Source: Saxidomus purpurata (taxonomy: Eukaryota; Mollusca; Bivalvia; Venerida; Veneridae). Taken from it: a DNA stretch of 64,000 nucleotides. The position numbers and the translations under genes were made by a program. Positions within the stretch are counted from its first letter, which is position 1, and every line of letters starts with the position of its first letter. The notes beneath the pieces are model-generated. The model ran no database searches, had not been told where the DNA came from, and saw only the letters and a list, made by a program, of their open reading frames with translations. Where the stretch lies: assembly GCA_022818135.1 (NCBI GenBank), contig JAFMSR010000018.1, positions 4,021,983 to 4,085,982 of the forward strand, written 5' to 3'. This document shows positions 56,101-64,000 of the stretch, one piece after another.

Positions 56101-59085
56101 TAACAGAAATGTGTAGTGCGACAAAGTGTCTCCTATATTTATCCCGCAAACCTTGTTTCATGCGAGTATCTTGAGGTTTTGCTACCGTACCTTTTCTGAG
56201 ACGAATGATCAGTTCTGGTTTCTTGTATGGTCGAATAGCCAATAAGTGAATTATTCGATCTCTGAAGACGAAAATAAAGGAGAGAAATTGATACTTCTAA
56301 CATAAACAATCCACATAATATAAAATGTATATAATTCATCATACACCAATGCAGATGTATCATAATTTTTTATAACATTCTAACACCTGATCACTCATAT
56401 ATATTTCCAATTTATTTTCATGATGTTATTATCTATTACAAGTAAAGGTGTCAATGTCCTCTGTATGTAAGTAATAACTAACAAAGGCATTATATTTCAG
56501 TATTTTTTTCTCGATGAAGGGCAAGCAGTTCCAGGTTTGTATAATGCATTCAGTTTCCCTTTGAAATGCCTAGGTAGTCTCCCAGGTAAGAAAATTGGAT
56601 AGCTAAAAAATTGTATTGCCCATGAATAAATGACAAAAATATTAATTTTGTATCAATCATCTCTTAACTTTTGTCCTCCCTATTCTCTGAAGAAATATAA
56701 AGTGACATAACTCACCTATATGGCATCGACATGACAGCAGGGTTACCAGAGGGTTTAGCACTATGTGAAGACAGATTTGGTGATGTGGGTTTAGATGACG
56801 TCACAGACGCAGGGTTATGTGGTGATACAGCATGACCTTGACTTCCATAGGAAGGTGAAGGTCGTTTGCCGAAGTTTACAGGAGGCGCCGATGGCGGCTT
56901 TGGTTTTGCAGGCTGGACTTGCTGCTGTCTTGGCAGAGTTGCAGGGTGTTGGTTACGTATAACAGTTGTCTTCTTCCGACTTATATGAGGTCCACTCGGT
57001 TTGATCTCTTTGGTACTGCAAAAAACATGATGTAACAGTTAAAAAGCTATTTTAAAACAGGAGTGTCATGATGATCCTATACCGGGTACCTAAGTCAATA
57101 GATTATATTCAGACATACAGCTGAGGTAGGTTAGTTAAGACTTCAAAACAGTCTCACATATGATAACACTAGACTGTTGAATGTAAGCATATATTTCTGA
57201 CACTTCTAGAGTGCTGGGCCTTGCTCTTATGTTGGTGCAGCCAATGTGGCTAATCTTTATTTTCTAATAAAAAAACATATACTTGACAAGATGCTTGTAT
57301 AAAGCCCTGTAACAAAAAATTCATTTTAACATAGGGTGAAAATAGATAGTGCTCATCTGACAACATGGACACATTGTCTCGTTTTGGCCACAGCCATGTT
57401 GACACTATGTGCAGTCATCAGGCATCCCAATATGTAACATATGCTATGAATATGACGGATAGATTGAACTTCAGAAAAGCCACTGAATATTTTGCGAAGT
57501 GGCAACAAAATGAAGCCAACCCATCTCTGAGTCGGACTGTTTCATTCATCAAATGTTTCATATTTAGCCCAAGATTATTTTGTTTAAAGTGTCATCCAAC
57601 TTCAATCAAGAGAAAACCCTCCAGAAAAGCAAAACACAGCTTCTTAATAAAGCTATCTCTTAAAACAATGTTATGAATTTGAAGGTGGAAGTCTATATAT
57701 TAATGAACACAGTGTAAATATGTAATAAAATAAAGAACATTCATATGTAATATATAATTGAACACACAGTATTTATCTAATTCAACAGGATGGTAACAAA
57801 TGATTTATAGTAACAAAAACAAAATCATATTCTACTCAATATATTTATGCAGTGTCTCTTAAAAGAAAAAACTATGCACACATATTTCAATGTACTTTTA
57901 ACAAATCATTCAAGCGACAGACATACAGCTGACATCTAAACATCATCAATCAATTTGTTGGAAATAATATACATTTGTAAACTTAAAGAAGCATAATTCT
58001 TATTTTAGGCATTGCGTTCCCTTTACTCATCTATCTCATATCAGTTTCAATTAAAGATTACTTTCTATTATTAGACACTTGTTAAAATATTTTTAAATAT
58101 GGTATTTAATGTATAGATTTGTACATTTTATGTATTTTTTGTGGATAGAATTAGATAGAATTATTATTTACTTATAAAATGCTGTAACAAAATGGTCAAG
58201 GGTGTTCTAGCATCTTGTTAGACCAACTTAGATACTTTCTGCATAAAGTTAACTTGAATGTGTCACCGTTTAGCAACATTTTAGGTACCCAGTCAAGTCA
58301 CCGGGATCATATATCCTATAGAAATCACCCTGGGAATTATGTGACGCCATACTGACACATCATAAAGAATCTACTAAACTGTTAATATTCTGCAGTAATT
58401 GTGGTAGCTCAATTCTTCCTTCTATTGAAAAAAACTTTTTACTTGTTATCTTATTGATGTATCAAGACACATGTTTAAGTCGTGGAAAAGTCCATGTGTT
58501 AACAGTTTGTGAACCTTTCTGACAGGATGAATGTCTGGCCATCGAAAAATGAACATATGTATTAATACCCTTACTTAAGAGATCTCTTTCTGTCTCTCAA
58601 TGAAACAAAAGACCAAGAATAGCTGTGAGAACAACTAGTCAACAGTTGTGTTGCTCCGACTTTGCTTAAAATCATCAGAATTTCCACCCGAAATGTTTTC
58701 CAGTAATTTAGCGCTCATTTAAAACAAAATGCTAAACTACAAGTGACCACATGATAACATTGGACTATAATTTTTATACATTATCTAGTAATCAAACATA
58801 TTTCCAAACAGCTGCGTAAGAAATTAAGAAACTGACTTTGACTTGGTATACTCTTGTTGACTGATTCCGGGATCTACTCTAGTAATAGCCTCAATTGTGT
58901 TAGTCATGTGACCCTCTTTATAATTAATCTACAATCTCATTTACATGTAAACAACTAACCTAACTTTCTTAACATCTAGCTCTGCCTGCGTCACCCTGTC
59001 TTTTGTAGCTTTGAAGAGTTCATTTGTGGCATGGATCTGAATCTTGTTGGTCATACTGCCCTCTAGAAATAGCGGATTACCAGTT
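43954..59085 (-). CDS. ELL: RNA polymerase II elongation factor ELL, 3' nine exons
   Basis: Exons in transcript order: 59085-58960, 57015-56716, 56261-56191, 49041-48885, 47281-47197, 45984-45780, 45188-45149, 44772-44601, 44112-43954. All borders are AG/GT with matching phases, giving 437 residues and TAG. First comes the later part of the ELL domain (IQIHATNELFKATKDRVTQA), then a Pro/Ser-rich linker. RDRIIHLLAIRPYKKPELII matches a hallmark ELL block and is followed by LGGILNQVAVAKDNAFTLAK and VRMDWQFYTDEDRQ. A basic, Ser-rich linker precedes the occludin/ELL domain (YKQAFNEEYEEYRNLHSSID, then YLHKKLAYIKNLIMDYD near the end). ELL is a nuclear subunit of the super and little elongation complexes that suppresses Pol II pausing. 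The two or so first coding exons lie beyond the window. A single ELL/ELL2-type gene is typical of invertebrates. Confidence 0.95.
44601..44772 (-). CDS. ELL: ELL exon, occludin/ELL domain first half
   Basis: Acceptor GTATTGCAG, donor GTAATA. Encodes YKQAFNEEYEEYRNLHSSID and KKFCEMQELRRKTQKGTTEF, the typical Occludin_ELL start. Confidence 0.95.
45149..45188 (-). CDS. ELL: ELL micro-exon
   Basis: Only 40 nt (acceptor AATATTCTAG, donor GTAAGA), encoding DMVDSTSDTPEYMR across its borders. It is needed to keep the frame between the flanking exons, which supports it. Confidence 0.8.
45285..45345 (+). mobile_element. tRNA-like SINE remnant, ELL intron
   Basis: CATGGTTCAAATCCAGGC is a good B-box. 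The upstream A-box is poor. Confidence 0.35.
45780..45984 (-). CDS. ELL: ELL exon, basic linker
   Basis: Acceptor TTTTTTCAG, donor GTTTGT. Contains AKKKRISLYEKNGHKSE and a Ser/Asn-rich stretch. The KKKR cluster could serve nuclear import. Confidence 0.85.
47083..47145. repeat. GATCATGATC palindromic mini-element near ELL exon
   Basis: CAGTGCAGATCATGATTTGT and GGTAGATCATGATCTACACT form the inverted pair. It ends about 50 bp from the donor of the ELL exon at 47197. Confidence 0.65.
47197..47281 (-). CDS. ELL: ELL exon, Ser-rich linker
   Basis: Acceptor GTATTGCAG, donor GTATGT. 28 codons rich in Ser, Ala, Pro and Gln, in phase with both neighbours. Confidence 0.82.
47955..48050. repeat. GATCATGATC mini-element, longer copy
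   Basis: AGCGAACAGCGCAGGTAATG and GCAGGCTGATCATGATCTGC, then a GTTATTTGCCACCAGC tail shared with the copy at 13800-13830. Confidence 0.6.
48440..48735. repeat. AACAAGAGGCCCATAAGG dispersed repeat
   Basis: AACAAGAGGCCCATAAGGAC starts a block containing GTGACCTTGACCAACTGACC and AAGTTTCATGAAAATA. In reverse sense it ends CTCTTGTT like the tandem-core elements. It lies in the ELL intron. Confidence 0.45.
48885..49041 (-). CDS. ELL: ELL exon, winged-helix-like end of ELL domain
   Basis: Acceptor TTTTTTGTAG, donor GTAAGA. Encodes LGGILNQVAVAKDNAFTLAK and DWQFYTDEDRQILKK. It follows a 7.1-kb intron. Confidence 0.93.
51362..51725 (+). mobile_element. TTAA-flanked MITE, copy 2, in ELL intron
   Basis: Same termini and interior as 17331-17693, for example ATTTTGATTCTAGC and CAACGGTAACTGAGAG. 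It lies in the 7.1-kb ELL intron between 49041 and 56191. Confidence 0.8.
53395..53485 (-). mobile_element. tRNA-like SINE head, ELL intron
   Basis: Minus strand reads GATCTAGTGGACAAGATC (A-box-like) and CATGGGTTAGAACCCAGGC (B-box-like). A second relative is at about 49225-49275 minus (CACAGGTTCAATCCCTGC). Confidence 0.5.
56191..56261 (-). CDS. ELL: ELL exon, RDRIIHLLA block
   Basis: Acceptor CGTCTTCAG, donor GTACGG. A 71-nt exon encoding the most conserved ELL block, DRIIHLLAIRPYKKPELIIR. Confidence 0.93.
56716..57015 (-). CDS. ELL: ELL exon, Pro/Ser-rich linker
   Basis: Acceptor TTTTTTGCAG, donor GTGAGT. A 300-nt exon encoding KPSGPHISRKKTTVIRNQ, then a region rich in Pro, Ser, Gln and Lys ending MSMPYR. 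Confidence 0.9.
58960..59085 (-). CDS. ELL: ELL exon, N-terminal ELL domain part
   Basis: Acceptor CTATTTTCAG, donor GTTAGT. Encodes TGNPLFLEGSMTNKIQIHAT and the helix that follows. It starts mid-codon, so an earlier exon must exist to the right. Confidence 0.88.
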
Positions 59086-59299
59086 CTGAAAATAGATTAT
59101 AGATTCTGAAATTAAATGAATTAATAGGTATGAAAATAAATTGGGAACCAATATGACTCAGTCTTTTAAAACATGGATTTTATATAGGGAAACCAGTGGT
59201 ACATTGTAGTAGAACTGGATGCACAGAAACAACTTTGTCTTATTCTTTTTGAATAGAACCAATGCACAAAACAGGTACTTACTGGAGATGTTCTTAATG

Positions 59300-59390
59300 A
59301 ACAATGCAGATTACGATAAAATTGCTTCGTTGTTCAGGCTGATCATGATCTGTAATGGCTGTACTGGCACAATCATTTGTTTTGAAACAG
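59300..59390. repeat. GATCATGATC mini-element, copy in ELL intron
   Basis: AACAATGCAGATTACGA on the left and CAGGCTGATCATGATCTGTA on the right. The left half is diverged. Confidence 0.55.
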
Positions 59391-62300
59391 GATTAGAGTT
59401 AAATCTAGTTGTTTTAAAAATATACCCGCATGTTATGATGAAATTTTTACAGTAACAAGCTATAGAAACTAACATATTTGTAGGAGGTGACTGAATAAAG
59501 TTTATAGTAAAATATGACATTGTGACATTGTCTGTCTCTTCTACTAAGCATAAACAGACGTGTGTTTTGAACTTCAGAGCATGCCCAAATTACGAGCATC
59601 TGTTGGTGCACCTATCTACCTTTAAAGTGTTAGTTTTTTTCTGACAGATTTTATGGTATATGTGACTTTTAAAACAACTGATACATTGTACCAATGCATA
59701 CTGTAAGATATGGCACAAACAGTTGCACTATTCTTCAATTTATGTAGATTTTCCTACATTTTAAGGGTTTGATTTTCTGAACATCTTTCTTAAGACGGAT
59801 CCATCTTAATTTCTTAAATATACTTTGACAGTACCATTAATGATTAACAGGTACCATACTCACTGAAAATATACTGACTGTAGATCATGATCATACTGCA
59901 TGCATGTGCAAGATGACCAAATTACTCGTTGCTATGAGGATAAGTGTTAATATACATACAATTAAAATAGTTTTGCACCAAACCTATGACTTTGTAAAAG
60001 AAAATTACTCAACCAATACTTGAAAAAGAAATAGTGTGATCTGCTATAACACTTAATGCATCTATGTGTATAATGTACTATTATCATACAGTGTCAGGTG
60101 CGTAACAGGACATGTATATGCACTCTCGAGTTAGTACAGGAAATCAGGATAGTTTAAGAGTCATATTTATGTATGTACTACCATTTATGTCTTTCCTGTA
60201 TATCAAAGGTTCAGTAATATCGTATGTTACATTCATAAAGTAAAGAGCTACAGCTGTTTTGCACTAAAGCCCAAAATGTGGTTCTATATCTATTGCTGGA
60301 GATAGTAGCCTCAGACTGATGCAGTGGCTTATCAGTACTTCTCATCAGTTAATTAACTCACCACAAATGTCAATAGTAGCAGGACTGTACATGTTTATTG
60401 ATCAGTGCAGACAACTAGTGGCTCCTGATTTTTTACGCACATGCAATTTCGGACAACCAATTCTTACAAACCTTGAATCATTGCAAGAGTGAAAACTCAC
60501 AGAAAGAGTTATGATTACTAGTACAGCCATCTACATTTGCATAGATGTCAGAATTGCTGTCTACCATCCACAACACTAAAGCTTGACAAAAGATGCATCA
60601 GTACTCCTAAATTTTCTTCACATTTTTTTCCAACATAATTTTTTTTTACTCAATTTCAATAGCGTAAATCATAGATTAAATTATAATAAATCTTGCTAGC
60701 CAGTAAAATTTACGGTAGTTTTTTTTTAAACAAAATTTTCTTAGCCTGGTCAGGTTCAACATTTTACTTTGATTCTAACAAATCTTTTATGAAATTTATA
60801 TGGATATTTCATGTCACGTAAACAGTCTTTTAAATAAACATCAAGGTGTGTGTAGAAAGCTGTAGGCCTATCTAAGAACTCTATCTTACAAAAAATACAT
60901 CATAATTATTCTATTTTTCTCATTTGAATCAGAAGAAATATCAAGACATTATCAGTGATCATACATACTAATTCATAGAACACGCAAACTTTCTCCTTAA
61001 GCAACTTAATAACAAGTAATTACATCTTATTTTATTTTTCATCTCCAGCGTTATATACAATACTGACCGATGTCTTTCTATCTTTTACTATTAGTTATAA
61101 TTGTATTGCATTGAACGTTCAGTATGTATTTATCAAACATGCAACACAATGACAGCGTATCGGATTCTCCTTTAATTAGAGAAATGCATGCAGTTGTTCT
61201 ATTCAATTTAATAACACTGAACAGACATTCTGTTTTATGCTAAATAGTGAGTATTAGGTTTTTCGTTGTGCATCAAAGTTCAGGAAGTTAATGAAGCCTA
61301 GACGTGTCTGCGATGTTGAGGAAGCAATGAGATTGAAACCATTCAAAACTGGAACTCTGATCTGACAAAAGTCTGAACTCAAGATTTCCTGGTGAACAAA
61401 TCCCTGAGATATTTTACAACTTCAATTTTATTAATCTTGTCTTTTTCCGGACAAAATTCAAAGAATGTTCTTTACGGTTAAAGTGCAACTGAAATATTGA
61501 GGACCTATTGATTGTAGAATGTATTTCCTTCATTCCTAGAACATGCTATCAAAGTGTCAAACCATACTTGAACCATGTATGTAATAAACACTTTACCACC
61601 ATAATCATCATGGTGAATGTTTAAATATGACATTTGATGCATGACAGTAATACGACAAGGCAGATAAACATTTTAAATGGCTTACATCCTATTTTCTTTG
61701 CATACATATTAGTTTTGAAGACATTTATGTATAAAAACTTACTTCGGACTCTGGTGCCAACAAGTTTTCTAATTACTTTCACAGATGAGCAAAAAGTAAC
61801 AACCAGGAAGAAGTTGTACTGTATGGAGGCTTTTATCACAATTACTGTGGAAAACAACAACTGTTACAAATGTTATAATTGCTAAGTAAACAGATTGTCA
61901 ATGACGGAGATATAAGATTATGGTATAGAACAGATCAGACAACATAACCTGGATCCATACTTGTACATAAAGCCCAACAACTGTTTATGCATAGACGTGA
62001 TTAAGTCCCTAGCAAGTCAACTCCAGCACTACTTTACCAGCTGTGAGCCCTAACACAGCTGTGTATCAAAACCATTACACATACAAACAACCCTTGTACT
62101 TTATTCGATGTTACATCCACCAATCAGCTTCAAAAGTAACATGTCAGTAAATTCCTATACTATACAGTATGACTAAGTGGACTTTTACTGGAGTTTAAAT
62201 ACCACCAACATGCTTTTATCTATGCATAATAATTTTTATTACAATTTTCCACTGGATGCTGATAACTTATTGGAATGAATTCATTAATATCATTAATTAA

Positions 62301-63927
62301 TGATATGAGTCCAGTGAAGTAACAGAGATGTAAGACATGAACTCTTACCTTTACATATTTACTTTATTATACAAACGTAATTATCTTTCACCAAACGCAT
62401 ACCTAGTGACATAGAGTGACAACAGCTGACCTTGATTGTTGTAATAAATTACATGTGTCATTATTACGTCTTTGAATTAGTCATTTATTACCAGTGAAAA
62501 AAATGTTACAAATTTTCAACTGTTACCTACACTGACAAATAATTTATCAAATCAACAACTTATGACCTACTTTATTGAATTATCAACTGATCAGCATTCT
62601 ATAATCAGCCTGATCAGTGACATAATATCACTGTCTCTCACTGTTGTAACTTGCAAACAAGGTATGTTTAGTTTATATCTATTGTTCATCTTAACTGGAC
62701 TGTAACAAAGACTTGCGCCTATTTGATGCCCTTTATTGTATTCTGAAGAAAGACGATCATCATTTGTCCCATTTGGGGAGGCATCATGATTATGAAACCT
62801 AGCTTGTTCAAACCCGACCTCCTGGTTTCTATACAAGATAATTCTTAAAGTATTTTTGCTCTACTAACCAATGAACTTCCTAGTCATGGAAAACTCAAAA
62901 TTATTTTCAAAATGAACATGTATTTTATCACAATACATAGAAAGTGTAACACTCATAAAAAAACCCAGCACATATGTTTTTCATTAACTGAAATTAAAAC
63001 ATGAACCTAATCATTCAAGTGTATACCAACAGAGTACAGGAAACCCTTTCATAACCAGCTACTAGGGAAATATGAATAGTGGTCACATACAGGAGTAGGT
63101 TGCTTAACACAGTTGTCTCTGTATCTGTGTTGAACACAAAAACCTGGCTGTAGGCGCGCCCAGGGTGGTCCCTTACACTGATTCACATGTCAGGTTTTAA
63201 AAGGGCTTCTATAACTAAAAAGGTACTAATTTATATATGATGTATAGTAATTCCAGATGCTTATGTAATACTTTGATTAAAAAGTGTCAACTAGTAGGAC
63301 CAATGAACTCTAGACTAATACACTATTGTCTTCCCATTTAAACAGATCAGGAAAGAATTGTAAACAATTCATGTACCTGAACTAAAAGGCACATGTTTTG
63401 CAAGGTGGTTGGCCAAATCAAAATAGCAGCGCAGATAAGACTTTACAATCATAAAAGGTCAAATCAGGGCATCAACCTGACTAAAGAGTGACTGAATACA
63501 AGATCAACAACAACCCTTTGGCTATAGAATCATGTCATAACAATTCTAATGATAAATGGCTCTCTGTTCAAAATCTTTACAAAATTTGGGAGAGTTGTAA
63601 TACATTATTTCATACTATTTATGATGGCAACCCAGTTTGGACTGAAGCTTAAAAATAAATGTCCATTCCAATTTGTAATGGCATTTTCTACAGGAATTAC
63701 AGATGAATAAATAAAGTAATAAGTAAATGCTTTTAACCACAACTGAAAATGTCAAAGGCTATTATTTGCCTTAATTACTCAGTTATAACAGAAGATTAGC
63801 TTAAATATTGAGAAAACGTATGCATACATTATGCATAACCTGTCCTAGCACTTGCACAAAGTCACTGTGCTGAAACCTTTGATGATCCTACATGGAAAGA
63901 TTGTCACTGTATTGATTTTGACAGCCT

Positions 63928-64000
63928 CTGTGGTAGATGGTTACAGTTGCTGACTTGAAATCTGTAACCTCTCATAGATCAAGGGTCATGAGTGGGTTGA
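63928..64000 (+). mobile_element. Possible tRNA-like SINE head cut by the window edge
   Basis: CTCTGTGGTAGATGGTTACA resembles the A-box region of the SINE at 22340. A diverged B-box-like segment follows and the rest is beyond the window. Confidence 0.35.

Larger units (their letters stand above)
49042..56190 (-). other. ELL: Large ELL intron
   Basis: A 7.1-kb intron between the RDRIIHLLA exon and the next ELL exon. It holds the TTAA MITE (51362-51725), a GATCATGATC copy (50705), tRNA-like SINE remnants (51255, 53395) and a repeat fragment with ATGACCTTGACCTCAGTA at 55805. The rest is unremarkable AT-rich DNA. Confidence 0.7.
59086..64000 (-). other. ELL: ELL upstream intron region, no exon recognised
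   Basis: The remaining ELL N-terminal exons must lie to the right of 59085, but none can be identified here. Small mini-elements at 59300 and 59875 are the only clear structure. The 81-residue minus-strand frame at 62591-62836 does not resemble ELL. Confidence 0.5.

Noticed and set aside
62591..62836. 81-residue minus-strand frame as an ELL N-terminal exon
   Set aside because: It shows none of the ELL N-terminal motifs and lacks matching splice phase.

Overview
This is eukaryotic, AT-rich, intron-rich DNA, most likely from a bivalve mollusc. The genes are split by GT-AG introns of about 0.3 to 7 kb. Introns and spacers are full of short dispersed repeats of a type common in bivalves: non-autonomous elements with internal tandem units and a GTCC/GTCT microsatellite, tRNA-derived SINEs, and palindromic mini-elements. 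The species is inferred from style only. Two runs of exactly 500 N (14254-14753 and 28560-29059) are assembly placeholders.

Three protein-coding genes can be reconstructed exon by exon with consistent splice phases. (1) Minus strand, 12743 down to 1569: the 3' seven exons of a gene encoding the end of a von Willebrand A domain, a linker and two MIB/HERC2 domains. Its 5' part lies upstream, probably across the first gap. (2) Plus strand, 19169-25675: a complete six-exon canopy (CNPY2-like) gene of 246 residues, with signal peptide, six-cysteine saposin-like core, acidic tail and C-terminal KDEL. (3) Minus strand, 59085 down to 43954: nine 3' exons (437 residues) of the elongation factor ELL, from the middle of the N-terminal ELL domain to the occludin/ELL homology domain and stop. 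Its first exons lie beyond the right edge.

The window falls into two compartments. From 1 to about 33 kb it is dense in repeats: a 1.1-kb pogo/Tigger derivative that keeps only a DNA-binding ORF, paired inverted copies of tandem-core elements, a SINE with a 12-bp target duplication, two TTAA-flanked MITEs (one in each compartment), a long foldback hairpin and a decayed non-LTR retrotransposon end. From 33 to 64 kb, around ELL, such repeats are sparse. About 10 kb downstream of the ELL stop has no recognisable gene and may be partly a long 3' UTR.

The most interesting signals are in the repeats. Several elements with unrelated interiors share the same ends (TTTAGCT at one side, CTCTTGTTT at the other), and three carry a conserved small stem-loop just inside the CTCTTGTTT end. 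They fill the introns of the canopy gene, all in the sense orientation, and one ends 9 nt before exon 3. Several tandem-core families carry in each monomer a perfect or near-perfect nuclear-receptor direct-repeat site. The three genes show no functional link to one another.
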